Shown in pieces: positions 1 to 8,338 of a DNA stretch of 64,000 nt. Each line of letters opens with the position of its first letter. The stretch's first letter is position 1. The notes beneath the pieces are model-generated. The model was not told where the DNA came from. It was given only the letters and a program-made list of their open reading frames with translations, and did no database searches. The DNA is from Paracidovorax sp031843945 (GTDB lineage: Bacteria > Pseudomonadota > Gammaproteobacteria > Burkholderiales > Burkholderiaceae_C), in the NCBI RefSeq assembly GCF_031843945.1, contig NZ_JAVTJJ010000003.1, positions 248,001 to 312,000 of the forward strand, written 5' to 3'. A program made the position numbers and the translations under genes.

Positions 1-1140
1 TACAACCGCTGCCCGCACAAAGGCGCCAAGCTGGTGGCGGAAGGCGACGGCTGTGCCGGCAAGTTCTTTCGCTGCCCCTACCACGCGTGGACTTTCAAGC
101 TCGACGGCTCGCATTTTTCGGCGCCCCTGCGCACGGCCTTCGAGGGCACCGAGTACGACCCCGCCAATCCGCAGTTTTCGATGATGCCGCTGGCCCGCGT
201 CGATAGCTATCGGGGTTTTGTCTTCGCCAGCCAAAGCCCTACCGGCATCGATCTCACAGCTTTCCTCGGTGGCGTGGCATCGTCCATCGACAACCTGTGC
301 GATCGATCGCCCGTGGGCGAGGTCGAGGTGGCGGGCGGCGTGTTCCGCGTCGAGCAGCCGTCGAACTGGAAGGTGTTCTACGAAAACCTGCACGACACGA
401 TGCATGCGCGGGTGACGCACGAATCTTCCTTCGTGGCGGCGCGAGAAGAGGCCGAGGCCATCGGCGAGATGCCTTTCGAGCTGCTCATCCAGGACGGCAA
501 TGGCGAGCCCTATGCCTTCTGGGAAAAGCTCGAGCTGCGCGCCTACCGTTACGGGCACGGCTACATGGAGGGCATCTTCGACGCCCGCGCTGCCACCCGC
601 GACCCGGTCGCACGTGCGCATTTCGCTTGCCTTGCAGAGGCGCGCGGCGAAGCGCAGGCGCAGGCGGTGCTGGGCATGAGCCGCCACAACACCGTGCTGT
701 ACGGCAGTGGTTCGCCGCACAACGTGTTTCAGCAGTTCCGGGTGATACGACCGCTGGCCGTGGACCGCACGCTGGTGGAGATCCAGCTGTTTCGCTGCAA
801 GGGCGCGCCGCGCGAGGTGTGGGATCGCGCGCTGACTTACGCCAACGTGGTCAATTCGCCTTCGTCCAACGTGATGCCTGACGACGTGGAGGTCTACCGC
901 CGCTGCCAGGAGGGCAACAACACCCGGGGTGGCGACTGGGTCAGCCTGCACCGCTACCTGGGCACTGACACCGTGCTGCCCGACGGCGCGGTGTCCACCA
1001 ATGGCACCAGCGAGCTGCCCATGCGCAACCAGTTCGCCGCCTGGCGCGAGTACATGGTGGTGGAGGGGTCGCCGAAGGTGATACCGATCCACCGCGAAGG
1101 CGCTGCCTCGGCATCGTCGGAGTGTTCCCATGCTGCTTGA
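1..1140 (+). CDS. Rieske aromatic-ring-hydroxylating dioxygenase, alpha subunit (5' partial)
   Basis: Large catalytic subunit of a Rieske non-heme iron oxygenase, which adds O2 to an aromatic ring. The window opens inside the gene. The reading frame runs from base 1, with the Rieske ligands C4-x-H6 and C25-x2-H28 visible, so the start and roughly 80 residues are missing upstream. The catalytic iron site appears as NWKVFYENLHDTMHARVTH, the usual Asn-Trp-Lys then Asp-x2-His-x4-His pattern. The stop overlaps the start of the beta subunit, so the two are translationally coupled. No ferredoxin or reductase gene is in view, so electrons must come from a gene upstream or elsewhere. The substrate cannot be named; an aromatic acid would fit the neighbouring dehydrogenase and dienelactone hydrolase. 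Confidence 0.9.
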   Translation, partial: YNRCPHKGAKLVAEGDGCAGKFFRCPYHAWTFKLDGSHFSAPLRTAFEGTEYDPANPQFSMMPLARVDSYRGFVFASQSPTGIDLTAFLGGVASSIDNLCDRSPVGEVEVAGGVFRVEQPSNWKVFYENLHDTMHARVTHESSFVAAREEAEAIGEMPFELLIQDGNGEPYAFWEKLELRAYRYGHGYMEGIFDARAATRDPVARAHFACLAEARGEAQAQAVLGMSRHNTVLYGSGSPHNVFQQFRVIRPLAVDRTLVEIQLFRCKGAPREVWDRALTYANVVNSPSSNVMPDDVEVYRRCQEGNNTRGGDWVSLHRYLGTDTVLPDGAVSTNGTSELPMRNQFAAWREYMVVEGSPKVIPIHREGAASASSECSHAA

Positions 1141-1663
1141 CCATCGTATCGACCTGGCGCTGGCGCCCACCGAACCCTGCGACCTGGATCTGGCCGCCCT
1201 GCGCGGCGTGGAGCAGGCGCTGTTCCACGAAGCACGCTTGCTGGACGAGCGCCGCTTTCACGAATGGCTGGCCCTGTGGACCGACGAGGGCCGCTACTGG
1301 GTGCCGCGCCACCACGACCAGGTGGATCCCTTCGAGCAAATTTCATTGTTCTGGGAAGACCGCATGCTGCGCGAGACCCGTGTGAGACGGTTGCTGAACG
1401 CGCGCAACTGGTCGCAGCAACCTGTGACCCGCAGCAGCCGGCTGGTGGGCAACATCCAGGTCGAGGGTTTCGACGCCGCCGGCCATCTCATCGTGCGATC
1501 CAACCTGCAATACACCGAATACCGGCTGCAGCAGCGGCAACTGGCCGGCCAGGTGTTCCACAAGCTGGCGCCGGCAGGCGGCGGTGGCTGGAAGCTGCAG
1601 CTCAAAAGGGTGAACCTGGTGAGCTGCGACAGTGTGTTCGCCAGCCTGGAGGTATTTATTTGA
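1130..1663 (+). CDS. Ring-hydroxylating dioxygenase, beta subunit
   Basis: Small subunit of the Rieske oxygenase, 177 residues, the usual size for the NTF2-like beta chain. Family-type segments are FLHEARLLDERRFHEWL-like (here FHEARLLDERRFHEWL), the stretch GRYWVPRHHDQVDP, and a C-terminal KLQLKRVNLVSCDS. Beta subunits are structural and sometimes influence substrate choice. The ATG lies 11 bases inside the end of the alpha gene, and the stop overlaps the TTG start of the next gene by two bases. The three genes are therefore one tightly coupled operon. Confidence 0.88.
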   Translation: MLLDHRIDLALAPTEPCDLDLAALRGVEQALFHEARLLDERRFHEWLALWTDEGRYWVPRHHDQVDPFEQISLFWEDRMLRETRVRRLLNARNWSQQPVTRSSRLVGNIQVEGFDAAGHLIVRSNLQYTEYRLQQRQLAGQVFHKLAPAGGGGWKLQLKRVNLVSCDSVFASLEVFI

Positions 1664-2259
1664 CGACCACCTCCGCCTCTTCCACCGCCTTGCTGGCCCT
1701 GCACTACCAGAACGACGTGGTGCACCCCGAGGGCCGCATCCGCGTCGGGCTGGGCGAGGACGACGCTGCCCGCGCGGCTGTCACCCAGGCGGCTGCGCGG
1801 CTGCTGGCCGGTGCCCGGCACCAGGGCTGGACCATCGTGCATGTGCGCATCGCCTTCCGGCCCGACTATGCCGACTGCCCGCGCAATACGCCCATCTTCC
1901 GCCAGGCCATCGCGCTGGGCGCAGCGCGTGATGGCGACTGGGGCAGCGAGTTCTTCGAGCTGCTGGCACCGCAGCCGGGCGCGGACGAATTCGTGGTTAC
2001 GCACACACGCATCAGTGCCTTTGTCGGCACGCCTGTCGGGCAGTTGCTGCGCATGCGTGGCGTGCAGCACCTGGTGGTCGCGGGGGTCTCCACCCATTCC
2101 GTGGTCGAGAACACGGTGCGGGATGCGGCCGACCAGGGCTTTGATGTCCGCGTGGCGGCAGACGCCTGTGCGGCCGCCGCGCCTGGCGTGCACGCGGCGG
2201 CGCTGCGCAGCATGTCGTTGGTGGCCACCATCGGCGACGTGGCGGAGGCCCTGGCGTGA
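1660..2259 (+). CDS. Isochorismatase-like (cysteine hydrolase fold) protein with the catalytic triad replaced
   Basis: About 199 residues with the isochorismatase/nicotinamidase fold. TTG at 1660 is chosen as start because a GGAGG lies at 1648-1652, 7 bases upstream, and TTGA overlaps the previous stop. A longer reading in this frame back to 1264 only shadows the beta subunit. The family triad is Asp, Lys, Cys. The matching positions here are His15 (LALHYQND), His115 (VVTHTRISAF) and Val148 (GVSTHSVVE), so all three are substituted while the surrounding framework is kept. EntB/PhzD-type isochorismatases lack the Cys but keep Asp and Lys. The protein is therefore either non-catalytic or uses a different mechanism. 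It is in an operon with the oxygenase and the SDR. Confidence 0.8.
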   Translation: MTTTSASSTALLALHYQNDVVHPEGRIRVGLGEDDAARAAVTQAAARLLAGARHQGWTIVHVRIAFRPDYADCPRNTPIFRQAIALGAARDGDWGSEFFELLAPQPGADEFVVTHTRISAFVGTPVGQLLRMRGVQHLVVAGVSTHSVVENTVRDAADQGFDVRVAADACAAAAPGVHAAALRSMSLVATIGDVAEALA

Positions 2260-3053
2260 GCGCGGCGGCGCGCCTGCTCGGCAAGGTAGCCGTCGTCACC
2301 GGCGCGGCACAGGGTTTGGGGCGAGACATTGCCGCCCGGCTGGTGGCGGACGGGGCCGACGTGCTGCTGGTCGACCGCCAGCGGCAAGCCGGCGAGGCCG
2401 CCGCGCGGCACATGGGCGCGGCCGCCACGTATGTCGAAGCCGACATCACCGACGACGACCAGATCCAGGCCGCCATTGACACCGCCATGGCGCGCTTCGG
2501 CCGGCTCGATTTTCTGGTCAACAACGCGTGCGTGTACGCCGATCAGGGCCTGGCGTCTCCTCGCGAAATGTGGCTGCAGACGCTCAACGTCAATCTGGTG
2601 TCGGCGGCGATGTTCACGCACCTGGCGTCGGCGGTGATGGGGCACGGCTCGGTCATCGTCAATGTGGGCAGCACTGGCGGCAAGTTCGGTGCGGCAGGGC
2701 GGGCGCTGTACCCGGCGTCGAAGGCGGGGCTGCTGCAGATCACCCGCAACATCGCGGTCACTCTGGCACCCCGCGGCATTCGTTGCCTGAGCGTTTCGCC
2801 GGCCTGGACCTGGTCGCCCGCCATGGAGGCCATGACCGGCGGCGATCAGGCACGCGCCGATGCGGTGGGTGCCCGGTTGCACCCGCTGGGGCGTGTGGGG
2901 CGCGGCGAGGACGTGGCGGCGGTGGTGGCCTTCGCCTGCTCGCCCGATGCCGGCTGGATCACGGGTGTGGATCTGCCGGTGGACGGCGGCTTTTCAGCGC
3001 TGGGGCCGGATCAGGGGCGCTCGCCGCGCCAGTGGCTTGCCGACTCTGAATGA
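2256..3053 (+). CDS. Short-chain dehydrogenase/reductase (SDR), probable cis-diol dehydrogenase
   Basis: Classical SDR of 265 residues. The N-terminal NAD(P)-binding motif TGAAQGLG, the NNA segment, the catalytic Ser in NVGSTGG and the Y-x3-K motif (YPASK) are all present, with the C-terminal GITGVDLPVDGG-type end (here WITGVDLPVDGG). The GTG start overlaps the previous stop as GTGA. In an oxygenase operon the expected role is rearomatisation of a cis-dihydrodiol to a catechol, but SDR substrate cannot be read from sequence. It ends 3 bases before the convergent AraC gene. Confidence 0.88.
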   Translation: MSAAARLLGKVAVVTGAAQGLGRDIAARLVADGADVLLVDRQRQAGEAAARHMGAAATYVEADITDDDQIQAAIDTAMARFGRLDFLVNNACVYADQGLASPREMWLQTLNVNLVSAAMFTHLASAVMGHGSVIVNVGSTGGKFGAAGRALYPASKAGLLQITRNIAVTLAPRGIRCLSVSPAWTWSPAMEAMTGGDQARADAVGARLHPLGRVGRGEDVAAVVAFACSPDAGWITGVDLPVDGGFSALGPDQGRSPRQWLADSE

Positions 3054-3056
3054 CAC

Positions 3057-4052
3057 TCAGCGGCGGGCGGTTGTCTCGCGCGGCAGCTCGCCAAAACGCT
3101 GCTGGTAATACGAAGAAAACCGTCCCAGGTGGCCGAAGCCGTGGTCCATCGCCACGTCGGTGATCCGGCAGTCGCGGCCGCTGCTGAGCTTTTGCCGTGC
3201 GGCGTCCAGCCGCATCTGGCGCAGCCACACCATGGGGCCTACGCCGAACCGACGCTTGCAGTACAGATGCAGCGTGCGTGAACTGACCCCCGCCGCCCGG
3301 GCCAGATCTTCCAGCGACAGCGGCGCGCACAGCCGAGCCATGGCGTAGCGCTCGGCGGCGGCCAGGGGTTCGGAATCGGCGCGCGGCGTGGTCAAGCCGT
3401 CGTCCGCAGGGGTGTCGCCCAGCCGGCGCTGCTGCGTCAGAAGAAACAGCGCAAGGCCGAATTCCACCTCTTCGAGCCAGGCTGGCACCTGGGCATCATC
3501 GCCAGGCAACCCCGACATCAAACCCTGCACCAAACCGGCCCAGCGCGAATAGTCCACGCCATCCATGCGGGAGGCCGGAGTCAGTGTTCCATCGACCGGC
3601 CCGTGGCGTGACCGCCAGCTTCCGCAGGCTTGGGCGGCCTCGTGCATCAGCTGGCGGGGCAGCCGCAGGATGAGTTGTTCGGAGTCGCGGCTCAAATTCA
3701 GCCGCAGCTCGCGCTGGGGCGCGACCACCACCGCCTGGCCGGCCTCGACCGTCATGCGATGCCCGTCGCTCAAGATGTCGACGCAGCCGCGCAGCGGCAT
3801 CTGCACGAGAAAAAAGTCCTGGAAGCCGCCGCAGTGGACTTCCACCTCGGGGCCGTAGCGAAGAATCATCATCTTGGCCCGCCGCGAGTGGGCGCTGTGC
3901 AGGCTGTAGTCGATGTCGCCTGCGCCGCAGCGCAGCCGGTGTTCCGACAGCTCTGGCCCCAACTGACGGCAGGAGTCGGGGATGCTGGTGGTGCGGAACA
4001 CCGGGTGGCTGTAGACGCGGGACAGATCCATGGCGTGGGGAAACGCGCTCAT
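3057..4052 (-). CDS. AraC-family transcriptional regulator
   Basis: Regulator with an N-terminal effector-binding domain of the AraC-binding-like type and a C-terminal double helix-turn-helix. The HTH is seen in SLEDLARAAGVSSRTLHLYC followed by ITDVAMDHGFGHLGRFSSYY, the usual AraC/XylS pattern. The chosen ATG at 4052 gives 331 residues, the normal family size, with a GAGG 5 bases upstream. An in-frame ATG at 4151 would add a 33-residue tail with no family look. It is convergent with the oxygenase operon and divergent from the dienelactone hydrolase gene; either could be its target. Confidence 0.85.
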   Translation of the reverse strand: MSAFPHAMDLSRVYSHPVFRTTSIPDSCRQLGPELSEHRLRCGAGDIDYSLHSAHSRRAKMMILRYGPEVEVHCGGFQDFFLVQMPLRGCVDILSDGHRMTVEAGQAVVVAPQRELRLNLSRDSEQLILRLPRQLMHEAAQACGSWRSRHGPVDGTLTPASRMDGVDYSRWAGLVQGLMSGLPGDDAQVPAWLEEVEFGLALFLLTQQRRLGDTPADDGLTTPRADSEPLAAAERYAMARLCAPLSLEDLARAAGVSSRTLHLYCKRRFGVGPMVWLRQMRLDAARQKLSSGRDCRITDVAMDHGFGHLGRFSSYYQQRFGELPRETTARR

Positions 4053-4223
4053 ATGGGCCTCATCGGGGGCTATTCTTGTGGAACGTTCATGCAATTGCAT
4101 GCCGTTGACCTGCCGCCGCTGGCGTTGTTGGCCGAATTCGGCAATTGCCATTTCTGGCTAGTCCAGCTGAGTGATCGGGTGTCTCATAGCAGCATCGCAC
4201 TCCACCCCCCATGAAGGAACCCC

Positions 4224-5462
4224 ATGCATTCCACATTGACAGTCGCCAGCCTGGATGGCACTGGTAATTTCTCCGCCCACATTGCCTACCCCGCATCGGG
4301 CCGGGGGCCTGGCGTGGTGATCTGCCAGGAGATTTTTGGCGTCAACGCCAACATGCGCGCGGTGGCCGCGCAATACGCGGCAGAAGGCTACGTGGCCATC
4401 GTGCCCGACCTGTTCTGGCGCGAAAAACCCGGCATCGAACTGGGGTTTGGCCCGGCCGATTTCGAGCAAGCCTTTGGCCATTTGCAGAAGTTCGACCTGG
4501 ACAAGGGCATTGAAGACATCCAGGCCTGCCTGAACCTGCTGCGCACCCTGCCCGAAGTGGACAAGGCGGTCGGCCAGGGCCTGGTCGGTTTCTGCCTGGG
4601 CGGCCGGCTGGCCTACTTTGCAGCCTGCCGCACGGATGCGGCGGTGTGCGTGGGCTACTACGGCATGGGCATCGAACACGCGCTGCCCGAGGCCGCCCAC
4701 ATCACCGGCCGGCTGGTGCTGCATTTCGCCGAGCTCGACCATTACTGCACTGCCGATGCAAGAGCTGCCATCGCTGCGGCCATCGGTGGCAAAAAGGGTG
4801 TGGAGATCTACACCTATCCGGGCGTGGATCATGCATTTGCGCGTGCCGGTGGGGCGCACTTCGACAAGCTCGCATCGACCATGGCGCACCAGCGCACCAT
4901 CGCCGCGCTCAAACGCGAGATCGGCCCCGAATTCGATTTGTCCGCCCTGTGGGACAAGCACTGCGAGTACGAGTTCGGCACCCGCAACGTGGACGACACC
5001 ATGGCGACCATGGTGGCCGAGCCCTACGTCAACCACATCCCCACCATGACCGGCGGCGTGGGTTACCGCCAGCTCTACCGCTTCTACAAGCACCACTTCG
5101 TGCACGGCAATCCGCCCGACATGGTGCTCAAGCCCTTGTCCCGCACCATCGGCGCGAACCAGGTCGTGGACGAATTCATCCTGGAGTTCACCCACAGCAC
5201 CGAGATCGACTGGCTGCTGCCGGGCCTGGCACCGACCGGCCGCAAGGTGACCGTTCCCATGCTGGGCGTCATCCGGTTCATCGGCGACAAGCTGTGCCAC
5301 GAACACATCTACTGGGATCAGGCCAGCGTGCTGGTGCAGATCGGCGCGCTCGACCCCACCGGCCTGCCGGTGGCCGGTGCCGAGACGGCCGGCAAACTGG
5401 TGGACGAGACGCTGCCGTCCAATACCCTGATGGCGCGCTGGAGCAGCAGCGAAGCGCTCTGA
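4224..5462 (+). CDS. Dienelactone hydrolase fused to an NTF2/SnoaL-like C-terminal domain
   Basis: Residues 1-230 are a dienelactone hydrolase (carboxymethylenebutenolidase), an alpha/beta hydrolase that opens dienelactones to maleylacetate in modified ortho-cleavage of catechols. The triad is Cys124 (GFCLGG), Asp172 and His203 (VDHAF), with Glu36 (QEIFG) also in place; these fall one residue from the numbering of the Pseudomonas enzyme. A further 170 residues (about 245-412) look like an NTF2/SnoaL-type domain (MTGGVGYRQLYRFYKHHF, later HEHIYWDQASV). The single-domain enzyme is about 236 residues. AAGGA lies 6 bases before the ATG. A strong terminator follows directly. Confidence 0.88.
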   Translation: MHSTLTVASLDGTGNFSAHIAYPASGRGPGVVICQEIFGVNANMRAVAAQYAAEGYVAIVPDLFWREKPGIELGFGPADFEQAFGHLQKFDLDKGIEDIQACLNLLRTLPEVDKAVGQGLVGFCLGGRLAYFAACRTDAAVCVGYYGMGIEHALPEAAHITGRLVLHFAELDHYCTADARAAIAAAIGGKKGVEIYTYPGVDHAFARAGGAHFDKLASTMAHQRTIAALKREIGPEFDLSALWDKHCEYEFGTRNVDDTMATMVAEPYVNHIPTMTGGVGYRQLYRFYKHHFVHGNPPDMVLKPLSRTIGANQVVDEFILEFTHSTEIDWLLPGLAPTGRKVTVPMLGVIRFIGDKLCHEHIYWDQASVLVQIGALDPTGLPVAGAETAGKLVDETLPSNTLMARWSSSEAL

Positions 5463-5469
5463 GTCACCC

Positions 5470-5504
5470 GGCCGCCGGAGCGCAGCCGGCGGCCTTCTTT
5501 TCTT
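5470..5504 (+). terminator. Rho-independent terminator after the dienelactone hydrolase gene
   Basis: Perfect 9-bp stem, GGCCGCCGG (5470-5478) pairing with CCGGCGGCC (5486-5494), with a 7-base loop and a T-rich run TTCTTTTCTT directly after. It begins 8 bases past the stop codon. Confidence 0.88.
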
Positions 5505-5610
5505 GCCTGCTCCGCGTGGGGGCCGGCGACGCCCACGCCAGCGTGGCGCGCATGCGGGCCTGCCACCAGGTGCTGCACCAGCCAGGGCAGCCGTTGAACA
5601 GAGCAGGATG

Positions 5611-5677
5611 TTTTGAGTCAAATGAGGCTCTGGCGCTTACTGGATAAGCGCTAGTCGCTACTTTTTCCATAGCAGTG
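5611..5677 (+). repeat. Dispersed palindromic repeat, copy 1
   Basis: One of ten clear copies of a 60-70-bp element. The core is two hairpins: a first with arms AGCGCTT and AAGCGCT around GATGGAT, then a GCTATCA/TGATAGC hairpin, preceded by a TTTTNGGCCTCT-like leader. This copy is diverged (arms GGCGCTT and AAGCGCT; second hairpin weakened). It is intergenic. Confidence 0.75.
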
Positions 5678-5827
5678 CAGATGGTGAGCCAGCCAGGCTG
5701 GTGCGCTAGCCACGCGCTGCTTCTGCCCGTTTGGACGGCCTAGAATGCGCCCCTTTGCTCTCTGCCCTCTGTTTGCCGGTCTCTGCCGCCGTCAACGGCC
5801 TTGGCCCTGCACTCCCGACGCCCACTC

Positions 5828-6073
5828 ATGCCCGCCACCGAAATCACTGTCACCCCCGCCGGCAAAGTGGCCGGCAAGGACATGCTCATCCCGACCGGGC
5901 AGGAGGGTGCGTACTTCCCGCATATCCAGGACTGGCTGACGGCCCAGCTTCAGGCCAAGAAGGCGGTGCGTGACGTGAGCACGCAGGTGCTGGTCAAGGG
6001 GATCAAGCAGTGGGCCGCGTATGAACAGAAGGCGGGCGGCAAGAAGGTGCTGACGGTCTTCAAGATCACCTGA
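5828..6073 (+). CDS. Small conserved-looking protein of unknown function
   Basis: 81 residues from the ATG at 5828 (an upstream in-frame TTG is less likely). It begins MPATEITVTPAGKVAGKD and ends QKAGGKKVLTVFKIT, lysine-rich, with no signal peptide or membrane segment. The composition is that of a soluble, folded cytoplasmic protein, and codon use matches its neighbours, so it is probably real. It is not assigned to any family. It is convergent with the gene at 6117. Confidence 0.6.
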   Translation: MPATEITVTPAGKVAGKDMLIPTGQEGAYFPHIQDWLTAQLQAKKAVRDVSTQVLVKGIKQWAAYEQKAGGKKVLTVFKIT

Positions 6074-6116
6074 GATCGCCGTCAGGTGCTGGGGGCCTGT
6101 GCCCCGCAGCGGCCAG

Positions 6117-6578
6117 CTAACCCGCGTATTGCTTGAGCACGACCGGCTCGGCAGCCGTTGCCGGCCAGAGCTGCAGGTGGTAGCGGTCGTCTCCCTCCAG
6201 GCCGCTGCCAGACACCGTGCCCAGCCCGGCGCACGCAAGGCGCACGCGGTACATGCCTGGTGCCACGGGAATGCGTGCTGCATCGGGCAGGTAATCGCTG
6301 CTGCCGGCAATCACCAGTTGGCCGCTGGACGCCACCAGAGTGCACTCGACCACGTGGTCCCAGGCGGTCAGGTCCAAGGCCGGTGCTTCGCCCAGCAGCT
6401 CCAGCGACACCGGCACGCTCATGTTGCGCGCCGTGCCTATGCCCACCACGCCGGGCCCCACGGTCAGCATGCGCGCCACGTCGTCATCGCTCCACTGCGC
6501 TGCGATATCGCGGCCCTCTGCGTGATCGTCTTGCAGATAGAACTGAAAGTAGTCGGCGAACAGGGTGACGTGGAGCAT
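6117..6578 (-). CDS. Hypothetical protein
   Basis: 153 residues starting MLHVTLFADYFQFYLQDD. No family is recognised. The sequence has alternating hydrophobic strands and acidic loops (WDHVVECTLVASSGQLVIAG) that suggest a soluble beta-rich fold. It lies 25 bases downstream of the membrane protein gene at 6604 on the same strand and is probably cotranscribed with it. Such small acidic beta proteins paired with another gene are sometimes immunity or sensory proteins, but nothing here proves that. Confidence 0.65.
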   Translation of the reverse strand: MLHVTLFADYFQFYLQDDHAEGRDIAAQWSDDDVARMLTVGPGVVGIGTARNMSVPVSLELLGEAPALDLTAWDHVVECTLVASSGQLVIAGSSDYLPDAARIPVAPGMYRVRLACAGLGTVSGSGLEGDDRYHLQLWPATAAEPVVLKQYAG

Positions 6579-6603
6579 GTTGGTGTTTAGCGGGCAGCAG
6601 GAC

Positions 6604-7242
6604 TCAAGGCGCCTGCAATGGCACGCGCTGCTCGATGAGCGCGTAGGTTTCGGGGGTGAGGATGGCCTTGGGCACCGGCAGGCACACGGCGTTGTCCACG
6701 AACAAAAACACCAGCGTTTCGCTCTCCTGCCGGCTATGAAAGCCTGCCCATTGCCAGAAGCAGTGCGTTGCGCGGGTGCGCTGCTCGATGCAGTCGCCCC
6801 GCACATCCACTGACTGGGGCGAAAGGCAGTAGCCGTCGTCCCGGAACATCGCTTGTTGAATCGCATGGGTGCCTGAGCTGAACAGCGCCCACACCCCGAA
6901 CACACCCACCACCAGCCCGACGGCGCCTACGGCCAGATGGGTACCCACGCTGGGCAGCGATTCGATCCAGCGCATCAGGAACACCAGAACCACCACGGAT
7001 GCGACCCACAGCAGAGCGGCCCGCCACCACGGCATGGATCGGCGGCCCGCACCGCTGCGCAACTGGGCCTTGGCATGGGCCAGCATGCGCTTTTGCAACT
7101 CGGCGTTGTCGCTGCGCGTCAGGGCGAAGGACGGAATGGGGTGGTTGGGTTCGGTGTGCACCACGCCACTATAGGACGGGCCATCACGCCCTTGGCCGCT
7201 GGCATGGCGGGTCGCCGTGGGGGGCTCGCTGCGCCTGTGCAT
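6604..7242 (-). CDS. Small membrane protein, YcxB-like
   Basis: About 212 residues. Two adjacent transmembrane helices (around residues 73-90 and 100-120: LLWVASVVVLVFLMRW, then AVGAVGLVVGVFGVWALF) are followed by a cytoplasmic C-terminal domain. That domain has the pattern of YcxB-like proteins (W-x-x-F-H-S-R-x-E-S-E-T-L-V-F-L-F, then VPVPKAIL). The function of the family is unknown. The start is uncertain: ATG at 7242 is only 17 bases from the divergent gene, and GTG codons at 7164 or 7161 are plausible alternatives. Confidence 0.65.
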   Translation of the reverse strand: MHRRSEPPTATRHASGQGRDGPSYSGVVHTEPNHPIPSFALTRSDNAELQKRMLAHAKAQLRSGAGRRSMPWWRAALLWVASVVVLVFLMRWIESLPSVGTHLAVGAVGLVVGVFGVWALFSSGTHAIQQAMFRDDGYCLSPQSVDVRGDCIEQRTRATHCFWQWAGFHSRQESETLVFLFVDNAVCLPVPKAILTPETYALIEQRVPLQAP

Positions 7243-7259
7243 GGCGTTAAGCTCGTGCC

Positions 7260-8261
7260 ATGCAACAACGAAACCTCGGACCTTTCTCCGTCTCGGCCAT
7301 CGGCCTGGGCTGCATGAACCTGTCGCACGCCTACGGCCCGCCGGCTGCGCCCGAGCAGGCCGAGCGCGTGCTGCTCGCCGCGCTGGATGCGGGCGTGACG
7401 CTGTTCGACACAGCGGCGCTCTACGGCTTCGGCGCCAACGAAACGCTGGTCGGCCGCGTGCTGAAAAGCCACCGCAGCCGCTTCACGCTGGCCAGCAAAT
7501 GCGGCATGCAGGGTGTGGACGTGAAGGGCGACGGCAACCTGGTGCGCGTGATCGACGGCCGTCCGGCCACGCTGCGCAAGACCTGCGAAGACAGCCTGCG
7601 CCGCCTGCAGACCGACGTGATCGACCTGTATTACCTGCACCGTTGGGACAAGAGCGTGCCCATCGAAGAGAGCGTGGGCGGCCTGGCTGAGCTGGTGCGC
7701 GCGGGCAAGATCCGCAGCATCGGCCTGTCGGAGGTGTCGGCCACCACACTGCGGCGCGCGCATGCCGAGCACCCCATCGCCGCCGTGCAGACCGAGTATT
7801 CGCTGTGGACGCGCAACCCCGAGATCGCCGTGCTGGACGCCTGCCGCGAGCTGGGCACCGCCTTCGTCGCCTTCAGCCCGGTGGCGCGCGGTTTTCTCTG
7901 CGGGCCGCTCGATGTGGCCGCGCTGGACGCCAAGGACATTCGCCGCGCCATGCCGCGCTTCGCGCCCGACAACTACGCCGTCAACGCGCGCCTGCTGAAG
8001 CCTTTCACGGCCCTGGCGGGCGAAGCCGGCTGCACGCCGGCGCAGCTGGCGATTGCGTGGCTGCTGCACCGGGGCGAGCACATCATTCCGATTCCGGGCA
8101 CCACCAGCGTGGCGCATCTGCAGGAAGACCTGGGCGCTGCGGATGTGCGCCTGTCGGCCGACGTGGTGGCGCGGGCCGAGGCGCTGATCAACCAGCAAAC
8201 CGTGGCGGGCGGGCGCTACAACGCGCAGGGCACGGGCGAGGTGGATACCGAGTCGTTCTGA
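7260..8261 (+). CDS. Aldo/keto reductase
   Basis: NADPH-dependent carbonyl reductase of 333 residues. The AKR tetrad is present: Asp50 and Tyr55 (DTAALYG), Lys80 (ASKCG) and His127 (YYLHRWD), with the signature GLGCMNLSHAYG near the start and the cofactor-binding segment IPIPGTTSVAHLQEDL near the end. It resembles the AKR13/YakC-type group (IGLGCMNLS, QTEYSLWTR). The physiological substrate is unknown. It is transcribed alone, followed by a dispersed repeat. Confidence 0.9.
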   Translation: MQQRNLGPFSVSAIGLGCMNLSHAYGPPAAPEQAERVLLAALDAGVTLFDTAALYGFGANETLVGRVLKSHRSRFTLASKCGMQGVDVKGDGNLVRVIDGRPATLRKTCEDSLRRLQTDVIDLYYLHRWDKSVPIEESVGGLAELVRAGKIRSIGLSEVSATTLRRAHAEHPIAAVQTEYSLWTRNPEIAVLDACRELGTAFVAFSPVARGFLCGPLDVAALDAKDIRRAMPRFAPDNYAVNARLLKPFTALAGEAGCTPAQLAIAWLLHRGEHIIPIPGTTSVAHLQEDLGAADVRLSADVVARAEALINQQTVAGGRYNAQGTGEVDTESF

Positions 8262-8277
8262 CCCGTGCCCATTGGCT

Positions 8278-8338
8278 TGCTATTGACTTGATAGCTGCAA
8301 GCGCTTGATGGATAAGCGCTAGAGGCCAATAACACCTT
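8278..8338 (-). repeat. Dispersed palindromic repeat, copy 2
   Basis: Minus-strand copy with perfect arms AGCGCTT/AAGCGCT and the GGCCTCT leader. It lies between the convergent aldo/keto reductase and IclR genes and supplies the first bases of the IclR stop codon region (TAA at 8339-8337). Confidence 0.85.

Larger units (their letters stand above)
5463..5827. other. Intergenic stretch: terminator, dispersed repeat, no gene seen
   Basis: This 365-base gap contains the terminator at 5470-5504 and a copy of the dispersed palindromic repeat at 5611-5677. The remaining sequence has no reading frame with family features. A promoter for the small gene at 5828 presumably lies in the last 100 bases, but none stands out. 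Confidence 0.6.

Noticed and set aside
1264..1659. N-terminal extension of the isochorismatase-like protein
   Set aside because: The extension overlaps the beta subunit in another frame and has no family similarity. The TTG at 1660 has a good ribosome-binding site.
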